Shown here: one piece after another, positions 1 to 5,590 of the stretch
How the letters are laid out: the number at the start of each line of letters is the position of its first letter
How positions within the stretch are numbered: the stretch's first letter is position 1
Assembly: GCA_002938075.1 (NCBI GenBank)
Contig: PTLK01000037.1
Location: 1-11,762 of the forward strand
DNA: 11,762 nt
From: Alphaproteobacteria bacterium MarineAlpha3_Bin3
Lineage (GTDB): Bacteria > Pseudomonadota > Alphaproteobacteria > Rhodospirillales > Casp-alpha2
Direction: 5' to 3'
Notes under the pieces: model-generated
Told to the model about the DNA's origin: nothing
The model's database searches: none
What the model saw: only the letters and a program-made list of their open reading frames with translations
Made by a program: the position numbers and the translations under genes

Positions 1-478
1 CGGCGGCGGCGGACACAAGGACGGTTTCGCCTTCCTTAGGCTGGCCTATCATCTTCAGGCCGGCCCAGGCGGTGGTGCCGTTGGACCCGCAGGCCCCCAT
101 GTAGGCGGTCAGCGGCACCCCTTCCTTGGGCTCGACCTTGAAATCCAGGTCGGCGCCGTCGGAGACCGCGTATTCCTGCCAGCCGAGCCGCCCGACAATA
201 TGGTCGCCGGGCTTGAAGTCCGGGTGGTCGCTTTCGATGACCTCGCCCAGGGTGCGGCCGACCATGACCTGGCCCGGCGTCATCCCCTGGCCGAGGAACG
301 TCCAGCCGCCACCCATCAGCATCCGGATGTAGGGATCGAGGGAAAAATAGAGGCTTTTGGCGAGGAACTGCTTCAGCCCCAGTTCGGGCAACGGGGTCTC
401 GACGATCTCGAAGTCGTCTTCCGTCGGCAGGCCCTGGGGCTGGCGGCGAAATAGCACTTGGGTGTTGGTCGATGTCAT
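1..478 (-). CDS. NADP-dependent oxidoreductase, CurA/YncB-like MDR family (3' part beyond the window)
   Basis: This is the first 159 codons of a medium-chain dehydrogenase/reductase, read leftward and open at base 1. It starts at the ATG at 478-476 with MTSTNTQVLFRRQPQGLP. Residues near 48-57 read SLDPYIRMLM, typical of the zinc-free prostaglandin/leukotriene reductase and curcumin reductase (CurA/YncB) branch. Residues near 78-100 read GRTLGEVIES and then FKPGDHIVG, the GroES-like catalytic fold. The visible end reads ETVLVSAAA, which is where the glycine-rich NADP-binding loop of the Rossmann fold begins. The family reduces activated C=C bonds of enones with NADPH in the cytoplasm. No zinc-binding cysteine cluster is seen. 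It follows the 3-hydroxyacyl-CoA dehydrogenase by 43 bp on the same strand, so it is probably the last or a late gene of that operon. The substrate cannot be read from sequence. Confidence 0.88.
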   Translation of the reverse strand, partial: MTSTNTQVLFRRQPQGLPTEDDFEIVETPLPELGLKQFLAKSLYFSLDPYIRMLMGGGWTFLGQGMTPGQVMVGRTLGEVIESDHPDFKPGDHIVGRLGWQEYAVSDGADLDFKVEPKEGVPLTAYMGACGSNGTTAWAGLKMIGQPKEGETVLVSAAA

Positions 479-521
479 GTCTTCGCCTTGGCCTCGGCGC
501 ACCAGGCCCGGGCGGGTGTGC

Positions 522-1403
522 CTACCGCGTCGGGACCGGCGTCTCGCCCGAATAGTCGTAGAAGCCGCGGCCGGTCTTGCGGCCGAGCCAGCCGGCCTCG
601 ACGTATTTGACCAGCAACGGACACGGCCGGTATTTAGTATCGGCGAGCCCGTCATGCAGCACATGCATGACCGCAAGGCAGGTGTCCAAGCCAATGAAGT
701 CGGCCAACTCCAGCGGACCCATGGGATGGCGGGTGCCGAGCTTCATGGCGACGTCGATGGCCTCGACCGAGCCGACGCCTTCGTACAGCGTATAGATGGC
801 CTCGTTGATCATCGGCAGCAGGATGCGGTTGACGATAAAGGCCGGGAAATCCTCGGCGTTGACCGGCGTCTTGCCCAGTTTCTCGGCCAGGCCGCGGACC
901 GCCTGAAAGGTGTCGTTCTCGGTGGCGATGCCGCGGATCATTTCCACTAGGTCCATCCTCGGCACCGGGTACATGAAATGCATGCCGACGAACTTGCCGG
1001 GGCGGTCGGTCTGCGCCCCCAGCCGGGTGATCGAGATCGAGGACGTGTTCGAGGCGATTATCGTGTCTGCGTCCAAATCCTTGCACAGGTCCTTGAGAAT
1101 CTCTTTTTTGATCTGTTCGTCCTCGGTCGCCGCCTCGATCACCAGTTGGCAACCCTTGAAGCCCTTGTAATCCTTGCCGGTGGAGATCCGATCCAAGGCC
1201 TTTTTCTTGTCGTCTTCGGAAATCTCCTCGCGGGCGACCCGGCGGTCCATGCCCTTTTCGATGCCGCCTTTGGCTTTTTTAACGACATCGGGATTGGCGT
1301 CCATCAGGTGCACGTCAAGCCCGGCGATGGCGCACACGTGGGCAATGCCCTTACCCATCTGGCCGCAGCCGATGATGCCGATCTTTTTAAAATCCACAGT
1401 CAT
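522..1403 (-). CDS. hbdA: 3-hydroxybutyryl-CoA (3-hydroxyacyl-CoA) dehydrogenase
   Basis: This 293-residue protein has the usual length of single-function NAD-dependent 3-hydroxyacyl-CoA dehydrogenases (HbdA/PaaH). It oxidises L-3-hydroxyacyl-CoA to 3-ketoacyl-CoA in beta-oxidation or butyrate/PHB metabolism. The N-terminal NAD-binding loop IGIIGCGQMGKGIAH spans residues 8-22, followed by the acidic D35 that prefers NAD. The substrate-site residues of the family are present: S121 in SNTSS, H142 and E154 as the catalytic pair, and N192 in FIVNRIL. The C-terminal dimerisation domain contains RHPMGPLELADFIGLD and ends with GWLGRKTGRGFYDY. One oddity is that the normally strict HF-x-NP after the catalytic His reads HFMYP here (Y145). 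A GAGG Shine-Dalgarno lies about 10 nt before the ATG. It starts 32 bp after etfA, in the common alphaproteobacterial order etfB-etfA-hbdA. Confidence 0.95.
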   Translation of the reverse strand: MTVDFKKIGIIGCGQMGKGIAHVCAIAGLDVHLMDANPDVVKKAKGGIEKGMDRRVAREEISEDDKKKALDRISTGKDYKGFKGCQLVIEAATEDEQIKKEILKDLCKDLDADTIIASNTSSISITRLGAQTDRPGKFVGMHFMYPVPRMDLVEMIRGIATENDTFQAVRGLAEKLGKTPVNAEDFPAFIVNRILLPMINEAIYTLYEGVGSVEAIDVAMKLGTRHPMGPLELADFIGLDTCLAVMHVLHDGLADTKYRPCPLLVKYVEAGWLGRKTGRGFYDYSGETPVPTR

Positions 1404-1435
1404 TTTTCCACCCTCTAGGCGCTATGGGAGCCCGT

Positions 1436-2383
1436 TTAATCCTGTTTGTCCAGTTCCGATGACAGTTCCGGCAGCGCCTCGAACAGGTCCTGGACCAGGC
1501 CGTAGTCGGCGATCTGGAAAATCGGTGCTTCTTCGTCTTTATTGATGGCGACGATGACCTTGGAATCCTTCATCCCCGCCAGGTGCTGAATGGCGCCGGA
1601 AATGCCGACGGCGATGTAAAGGTCCGGGGCCACCACCTTGCCGGTCTGGCCGACCTGGTAATCGTTGGGCACGAAGCCCGCGTCGACGGCGGCGCGGCTG
1701 GCGCCGACGGCGGCGCCCAGTTTGTCGGCGATGTCTTCCAGCATCTTGAAATTTTCCCCCGACTGCATGCCCCGGCCGCCGGAGATGACGATGCCGGCGC
1801 TGGTCAGTTCCGGGCGTTCGGATTTGGTCAGTTCATGGCCGACGAAAGAGGACAAACCGGAATCGCCGCCGCCGCCGATTTCCTCGATATCCGCCGAGCC
1901 GCCGCCCTCGTCATTTGCTTGCGCCGCCTCGAAGGCGGTCGTGCGCACGGTAATGACCTTGACGGAATCGGCGCTTTGCACCGTCGCCATGGCATTGCCG
2001 GCGTAAATGGGGCGGACGAAGGTGTCTTCGCTTTCGATCGCGGTGATTTCGGAAATCTGCTGCACGTCCAGCAACGCCGCCACCCGGGGCAGCAGGTTCT
2101 TGCCGAAGGTGGTCGCCGCCGCTAAAACGTGGCCGTACTCGCCGCCCAGGCCCTGGATCAGTGGCGCCAGGTTTTCCGCCAGCCCGTGTTCAAGCGACGG
2201 GTCATCGGCCAACAGCACCCTGGCGACGCCGTCGACGGCAGCGGCGGCCTCGGCCGCCGGGCGGCAGTTGGCGCCCGCCACCAGCATCGTCACCTCGCCT
2301 AAGGCGGTGGCCGCGGTGACGGTGTTGAGCGTCGCTGGGCTGAGGGACGTGTTGTCGTGTTCGGCAATGACCAAAACGCCCAT
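1436..2383 (-). CDS. etfA: Electron transfer flavoprotein, alpha subunit
   Basis: This 315-residue protein matches the usual length of EtfA (FixB). With EtfB it forms the FAD-containing heterodimer that takes electrons from acyl-CoA dehydrogenases and passes them to ETF:quinone oxidoreductase at the inner membrane. The N-terminal alpha/beta domain (about 1-185) ends in a glycine-rich linker at 159-174. The C-terminal FAD domain carries the family motifs in order: ISGGRGM (200-206), GASRAAVDAG (227-236), QVGQTGKVVAP (243-253), GISGAIQH (260-267) and AINKDEEAPIF (279-289). Its ATG overlaps the etfB stop by one base (TGATG), which indicates translational coupling and 1:1 synthesis of the two subunits. 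It belongs to the housekeeping beta-oxidation type by motif and by its hbdA neighbour, not to a nitrogen-fixation fix cluster. Confidence 0.97.
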   Translation of the reverse strand: MGVLVIAEHDNTSLSPATLNTVTAATALGEVTMLVAGANCRPAAEAAAAVDGVARVLLADDPSLEHGLAENLAPLIQGLGGEYGHVLAAATTFGKNLLPRVAALLDVQQISEITAIESEDTFVRPIYAGNAMATVQSADSVKVITVRTTAFEAAQANDEGGGSADIEEIGGGGDSGLSSFVGHELTKSERPELTSAGIVISGGRGMQSGENFKMLEDIADKLGAAVGASRAAVDAGFVPNDYQVGQTGKVVAPDLYIAVGISGAIQHLAGMKDSKVIVAINKDEEAPIFQIADYGLVQDLFEALPELSSELDKQD

Positions 2384-3132
2384 CAGATCACCTTCGCTTC
2401 GTTCCTAAGCTTGTCCACCAGCTCGGCCACGGTTTCGACCATGATCCCGACTTCGCGGCCTTGCGGTTCGTCGACCTTCAGAATCTTCAGCCGCGGCGCG
2501 GCATCAACGCCGAGGTCTTCGGGCGTCATCGTGTCGATGGGTTTTTTCTTCGCCTTCATGATGTTCGGTAACGACGCATAGCGCGGCTCGTTAAGTCGCA
2601 AATCCGTGGTCACCACCGCCGGCAGGGTCAGGGCGACGGTTTCCAGCCCGCCGTCTATTTCACGGGTCACCGTGACCTTGGCGTCGCCAAATTCGAGGCC
2701 GGAAGCGAACGTTCCCTGCCCCCAACCCAGCAACGCCGCCAGCATCTGGCCGGTCTGGTTGCAGTCGTCGTCGATGGCCTGCTTGCCGAGGATCACCAGG
2801 TCGGGGTTTTCCTTCTCGGTAATGGCTTTCAACAGCTTGGCCACGGCCAGCGGTTCGAGCTCGGCGTCGGTCTCGACCAGGATGCCGCGATCAGCGCCCA
2901 TGGCCAGCGCCGTACGGATGGTTTCCTGGCACGCCTGAGGGCCCATCGACACGGCGATCAGTTCGTCGGCCGTGCCGGCCTCTCTCATCCGCACCCCTTC
3001 CTCGAGGGCGATCTCGTCGAACGGGTTCATGGACATCTTGACGTTGCCGGTCTCGACGCCCGTGCCGTCCGATTTGACCCGGATTTTGACGTTGAAATCG
3101 ACGACCCGCTTGACCGCGACCAGAACCTTCAT
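2383..3132 (-). CDS. etfB: Electron transfer flavoprotein, beta subunit
   Basis: This 249-residue protein has the standard EtfB (FixA) length and starts MKVLVAVKRVVDFNVKIRVK. It binds AMP and carries the loop that docks onto acyl-CoA dehydrogenases. The ETF-beta signature is at residues 177-198 (core LRLNEPRYASLPNIMKAKKK). L188 there corresponds to the human recognition-loop leucine, and the lysines at 193-197 to the stretch that is trimethylated in mitochondria. Residues 33-49 (MSMNPFDEIALEEG) and 115-129 (LGKQAIDDDCNQTGQ) are also typical. A sigma70-like promoter lies at 3249-3277, giving a leader of about 110 nt. A weak GCAGG Shine-Dalgarno precedes the ATG. The gene heads the etfB-etfA-hbdA transcript and overlaps etfA by one base. 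Confidence 0.97.
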   Translation of the reverse strand: MKVLVAVKRVVDFNVKIRVKSDGTGVETGNVKMSMNPFDEIALEEGVRMREAGTADELIAVSMGPQACQETIRTALAMGADRGILVETDAELEPLAVAKLLKAITEKENPDLVILGKQAIDDDCNQTGQMLAALLGWGQGTFASGLEFGDAKVTVTREIDGGLETVALTLPAVVTTDLRLNEPRYASLPNIMKAKKKPIDTMTPEDLGVDAAPRLKILKVDEPQGREVGIMVETVAELVDKLRNEAKVI

Positions 3133-3156
3133 GGTGGACCTGCCGTTGATTCGAAA

Positions 3157-3172
3157 ACCCCGTGGCCGGGGT
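3157..3172 (-). terminator. Small GC hairpin followed by TTTT in the etfB leader
   Basis: Read on the minus strand, ACCCCG-GCCA-CGGGGT forms a 6-bp stem with a 4-nt loop, directly followed by TTTC, with the last stem T completing a run of four T. It lies 24 nt before the etfB ATG, inside the predicted leader and downstream of the adenosyltransferase stop. It could be a weak intrinsic terminator for read-through from the adenosyltransferase gene, an attenuator of etfB, or chance. The stem is short, so confidence is low. Confidence 0.35.
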
Positions 3173-3248
3173 CAAAAGATATAAAAAGAATGGTTATACC
3201 GCCTTGAAATAAAAGCGCTTCCGGGGATTCCCCCTTCTTCGCACTTGC

Positions 3249-3277
3249 ACAATAGGAGCAAGGAAACCGCAGGTCAA
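3249..3277 (-). promoter_or_regulatory. Sigma70-type promoter of etfB-etfA-hbdA
   Basis: On the minus strand, TTGACC (3277-3272) and TATTGT (3254-3249) are separated by 17 bp. These match 5 of 6 and 4 of 6 of the consensus -35 and -10 bases. The predicted start of transcription is near 3242, giving a leader of about 110 nt before etfB. The position, directly after the adenosyltransferase stop at 3307, would give the etf genes their own transcript. Confidence 0.6.
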
Positions 3278-3283
3278 GGTGCC

Positions 3284-3295
3284 TTTGTATACAAA
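3284..3295. promoter_or_regulatory. Perfect 12-bp palindrome upstream of the etfB -35 box
   Basis: TTTGTATACAAA is its own reverse complement. Its centre is about 47 bp upstream of the predicted etfB transcription start, six bases from the -35 box, where a dimeric regulator could contact or block RNA polymerase. It is AT-rich within a GC-rich region. I do not recognise it as the published site of a specific regulator. Confidence 0.4.
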
Positions 3296-3306
3296 TTTCA
3301 GGTCCC

Positions 3307-3873
3307 TCAGCGATTGGCGCCGGGCTGCCAGAGCACGTCCTTTTTACCCCCGTCGTTGACGTGCCGGGCGAGCACGAACAGGTGGTCGGACAGCCGGTTG
3401 GCGTATTTCACCGCTTCCGGGTTGACGCTTTCGTTTTCCGCCAGTTCGCACATCAGCCTTTCTGCGCGCCGCACCACGGTGCGGGCCAGGTGCAGCCACG
3501 CCGCCGGTTCCGTGCCGCCGGGGAGGATAAACGAGGTCAGCGGCTCGAGGTCTTCGTTCATGGCGTCGATCTCGTCTTCCAGGCGCTTGACCTGGAGGTC
3601 GGAAATGCGGAGCCCTTCGGTACCTTCCTTTTCGCTTCCTTCGGGCCGGCACAGGTCCGCGCCGAGGTCGAACAGGTCGTTCTGGATGCGCGCCAGCATG
3701 GCGTCCGTCTCGCCCTCAGTACTGAGACGCGCCAGGCCGATGACGGCATTGGCCTCGTCGGCGGTGCCGTAAGCGGCGACCCGGATATGGTGCTTAGGCA
3801 CCCGCCGGCCGGAGCCGAGCGAGGTTTCGCCCTTGTCGCCGCCGCGGGTATAGATCTTGTCGAGCTTGACCAC
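3307..3873 (-). CDS. Cob(I)alamin adenosyltransferase, PduO/MMAB type
   Basis: It adenosylates cob(I)alamin with ATP to give adenosylcobalamin, the cofactor of methylmalonyl-CoA mutase and other radical mutases, in the cytoplasm. I chose the GTG at 3873-3871, giving 188 residues, the usual family length. The protein then starts (M)VKLDKIYTRGGDKG as homologues do, AAAGG lies 8 nt upstream, and a promoter-like pair at 3915-3943 falls inside the longer reading frame. An in-frame ATG at 3933 would add 20 basic residues (MHKRLYQSKSKVRWKVKGRN) of no known role. Motifs from the GTG start: ATP loop TRGGDKGETSLG (9-20), FILPGG (115-120), VRRAER (134-139) and NRLSDHLF (159-166). It lies upstream of etfB on the same strand with a 174-bp gap that contains a separate promoter. 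Confidence 0.92.
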   Translation of the reverse strand: MVKLDKIYTRGGDKGETSLGSGRRVPKHHIRVAAYGTADEANAVIGLARLSTEGETDAMLARIQNDLFDLGADLCRPEGSEKEGTEGLRISDLQVKRLEDEIDAMNEDLEPLTSFILPGGTEPAAWLHLARTVVRRAERLMCELAENESVNPEAVKYANRLSDHLFVLARHVNDGGKKDVLWQPGANR

Positions 3874-3914
3874 GTTTCGGCCTTTGACCTTCCAACGAAC
3901 TTTCGATTTCGACT

Positions 3915-3943
3915 GATATAGACGCTTATGCATTCAAGGTCAT
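3915..3943 (-). promoter_or_regulatory. Possible promoter of the cobalamin adenosyltransferase gene
   Basis: On the minus strand, ATGACC (3943-3938) and TATATC (3920-3915) are 17 bp apart, each matching 4 of 6 consensus bases. Transcription would start near 3908, which is downstream of the in-frame ATG at 3933 but upstream of the GTG at 3873. It therefore favours the GTG as the start codon. Confidence 0.35.
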
Positions 3944-3999
3944 GGAAAAACCGGCGCCGAGGGAGTACTAACGCCGGGTCGTAAGTAAGTGAGGGTCCC

Positions 4000-4713
4000 A
4001 TGGACGACAAAACCCTGGAAACGCTTGGCGCCATCAGTGCCGCCACCGTCACCATGCAGCTTTTGAAGCGCGGCATCCGCAATATTTCCATGGCCGGCGT
4101 CCGGCCCCTGAACGATCCCCCCCAACCCCTGGTCGGCCCCGCCTATACGCTGCGCTACGTGCCCTTGCGCGAGGACCTGTCTGTCCCGGAAGTTTTAGGC
4201 CAGCCCGACTATCCACCGCGCCTCGCCATTGAGCAGGCGCCCGAGGGAAGCGTCCTGGTCATCGATGGGCGCGGTATCGCCGACATCGCGGTGGTCGGGG
4301 ATCTTCTGGTCGAGCGGCTGAAAATCCGCGGCGTCGCCGGACTTGTCTCCGACGGCGGCGTGCGCGACTGCGCCGAAGCCCTCGCCGTCGGCCTGGCGCT
4401 TTATGCCGCCGGGCCCGCGGCCCCGGCCAGCGTCGCCGGGCACGCGGCGGCCGACATCGAAACCCCGATCGCGTGTGGCGGCGTCGCCGTCTTTCCCGGC
4501 GACATCATTTGCGCCGACGGCGACGGCGTGGTGGTGGTGCCGAAGGCGTTGGCGGCGGAAGTCGCCGAAGACGGGCTCGAGCAGGAACGCTACGAACGTT
4601 TCGCCAAGCTGAAGATCAAGGAAGGGCGCAAAGTGCCCGGCGTCTACCCGCCGAACGAAGAAACCAAGGCCGAATACGCCGCATGGCTGAAGGCCGGCGA
4701 GCCGGAGGGTTGA
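4000..4713 (+). CDS. RraA-like / HMG-CHA aldolase family protein
   Basis: This 237-residue protein belongs to the RraA-like family (RraA / demethylmenaquinone methyltransferase-like fold), whose enzyme members include 4-hydroxy-4-methyl-2-oxoglutarate (HMG) / oxaloacetate aldolases. The metal- and pyruvate-binding signature D-x20-R-D is exact: D101 in VVGDLL and R122-D123 in SDGGVRD. Further family motifs are APEGSVLVIDGRG (80-92) and PGDIICADGDGVVVVP. The length exceeds that of E. coli RraA (about 160), with extensions at both ends as in the aldolase-like members. A true RNase E inhibitor role is therefore less likely than a lyase or aldolase acting on a small keto acid. GAGGG lies 4 nt before the ATG. 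It is on the opposite strand to both neighbours and ends 12 bp from the HIG1-type gene, with no clear terminator between them. Confidence 0.88.
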   Translation: MDDKTLETLGAISAATVTMQLLKRGIRNISMAGVRPLNDPPQPLVGPAYTLRYVPLREDLSVPEVLGQPDYPPRLAIEQAPEGSVLVIDGRGIADIAVVGDLLVERLKIRGVAGLVSDGGVRDCAEALAVGLALYAAGPAAPASVAGHAAADIETPIACGGVAVFPGDIICADGDGVVVVPKALAAEVAEDGLEQERYERFAKLKIKEGRKVPGVYPPNEETKAEYAAWLKAGEPEG

Positions 4714-4725
4714 GAAACCGCCGCT

Positions 4726-4926
4726 TTAGATATTCAGCAGGATGGCGGCCAGCCCCATCAGCGCCACGGCGGCGCCCTGAACGCCGACCCGCCAGCGCAT
4801 CAACCGGTTCGAGACCTCTTCGTTGAAGAACTTGTTCTCGAACCCCATCGATACCAGTCCCGCCACCAGGATTAGGGCCGTCGCCACCAGGGCGATGCCG
4901 ATGATTATGTTCGCAATAGTAGCCAT
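4726..4926 (-). CDS. HIG1-type twin transmembrane protein
   Basis: This 66-residue protein has two hydrophobic helices (about 4-25 and 47-65) joined by a polar loop that contains FNEEVSNRLMRWRVGVQG. The layout NRLMR-x-RV-x-x-QG between two helices is typical of bacterial hypoxia-induced-gene (HIG1_N) family proteins. Mitochondrial relatives stabilise cytochrome oxidase and respiratory supercomplexes, so an inner-membrane respiratory role is likely but inferred. It has no Shine-Dalgarno; a promoter (4932-4961) ends 5 nt before the ATG, suggesting a leaderless message. From memory, many alphaproteobacteria have this gene directly upstream of the PduO adenosyltransferase and etfBA. Here the RraA-like gene lies between. 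Confidence 0.8.
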   Translation of the reverse strand: MATIANIIIGIALVATALILVAGLVSMGFENKFFNEEVSNRLMRWRVGVQGAAVALMGLAAILLNI

Positions 4927-4931
4927 GGCTC

Positions 4932-4961
4932 ATGATACCGTGCCAGTGGGACCGCTGGCAA
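4932..4961 (-). promoter_or_regulatory. Promoter for a leaderless HIG1-type mRNA
   Basis: On the minus strand, TTGCCA (4961-4956) and TATCAT (4937-4932) are separated by 18 bp, each matching 5 of 6 consensus bases. Only five bases (GAGCC) separate the -10 box from the ATG at 4926, so transcription is expected to start on or within one base of the A of the start codon. The missing ribosome binding site agrees with this. Confidence 0.55.
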
Positions 4962-5008
4962 AAAAATCTGCGGCGAATAAGAAAACGTTCCAAGGCGCGC
5001 CCGGCGGC

Positions 5009-5491
5009 TCAGACTTCCGGTTTCGGCGGCGCCATCCCTGGCGGGAACACCGGAATCGGCTCGATGTCGTCCTCTTCCTCGTTTTCCTTTTCGTCCTCTT
5101 CGTCCTCGAAGACGCCCAAGGGGTTGAGGATCATGGGCGCGATGACCTGATGCAGGTACTTGACGACGCCTTCCTGAAATTCGGGCCGGATTTTAGACCA
5201 GGTGACGAACAGGTTGCCGTGGCGGTCGTATTCGAGGATTTCGTCGACGCCGCCTAGCTCCTCGAAGGTCTGAGCCAGGTTGTCGGTGTGGCCGATGGTC
5301 AGCCATTCGGGCCGAAGGCCCGCGTGCCAGATCACGTAGACCCCGGACGCCCCCTTCAACCCCATTTCTTCGGGGTCGAGGTTGAGAAAATTGTAATACT
5401 GGTTGCGCGGCGAACGGACCCAGGCGATGTCCCGGGGCGTGCCGGGGTCGACCGTTTTTTTCTTGGATTTCCAGAACAGAGCCATGACCAT
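5009..5491 (-). CDS. Hypothetical protein with degenerate GIY-YIG-like core and acidic tail
   Basis: This 160-residue protein is not a named family to me. Residues 48-124 look like a worn GIY-YIG nuclease fold: GVY at 50-52, then LTIGHTDNL at 64-72 in the place of the YIG strand, and later WSKIRPEFQEGVVKYLHQVIAP (98-119; the E-x-x-x-x-x-L and P pattern) with N123 where the nucleases have a conserved Asn. The catalytic Arg normally found after YIG is absent (NLAQTF), so cleavage is unlikely. Residues 129-144 are almost all Glu/Asp, followed by a proline-rich end (PIPVFPPGMAPPKPEV). This could be a nucleic-acid or protein-binding module with a disordered tail. The start may be this ATG or the one two codons later. 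It lies 82 bp upstream of the HIG1-type gene, which has its own promoter. The reading frame is convincing by codon use. Confidence 0.72.
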   Translation of the reverse strand: MVMALFWKSKKKTVDPGTPRDIAWVRSPRNQYYNFLNLDPEEMGLKGASGVYVIWHAGLRPEWLTIGHTDNLAQTFEELGGVDEILEYDRHGNLFVTWSKIRPEFQEGVVKYLHQVIAPMILNPLGVFEDEEDEKENEEEDDIEPIPVFPPGMAPPKPEV

Positions 5492-5534
5492 GTTGCCAAT
5501 GATGCTTAATTTGTAGGGACGGCGAATCCAGCCC

Positions 5535-5553
5535 TTATTTAATTTTAAATATT
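5535..5553. other. 19-bp pure A/T tract in a divergent intergenic region
   Basis: Nineteen consecutive A/T bases lie between the divergent genes starting at 5491 (minus) and 5591 (plus) in otherwise GC-rich DNA. This is a likely site for promoter melting or an UP element. I could not identify a convincing -35/-10 pair for either gene here. Confidence 0.35.
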
Positions 5554-5590
5554 CTTGGCGATCGACGGCCGCAAGAGTAGTTCAACGCCG

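Noticed and set aside
357..950. Plus-strand open reading frames opposite hbdA, etfA and etfB, some over 100 residues
   Set aside because: They are antisense to genes with clear family motifs, have no domains of their own and arise from the high GC content.
4000..4713. Naming the RraA-like gene rraA, regulator of RNase E
   Set aside because: The protein is about 75 residues longer than E. coli RraA and has the full D-x20-R-D aldolase signature, so the RNase E role cannot be assumed.
4943..4967. GCCAG-N8-CTGGC inverted repeat next to a run of seven A, as a terminator
   Set aside because: The stem is only 5 bp. On the minus strand the T run precedes the hairpin, and on the plus strand an A run follows it, so neither direction gives a stem followed by U. 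The repeat overlaps the HIG1-type promoter instead.
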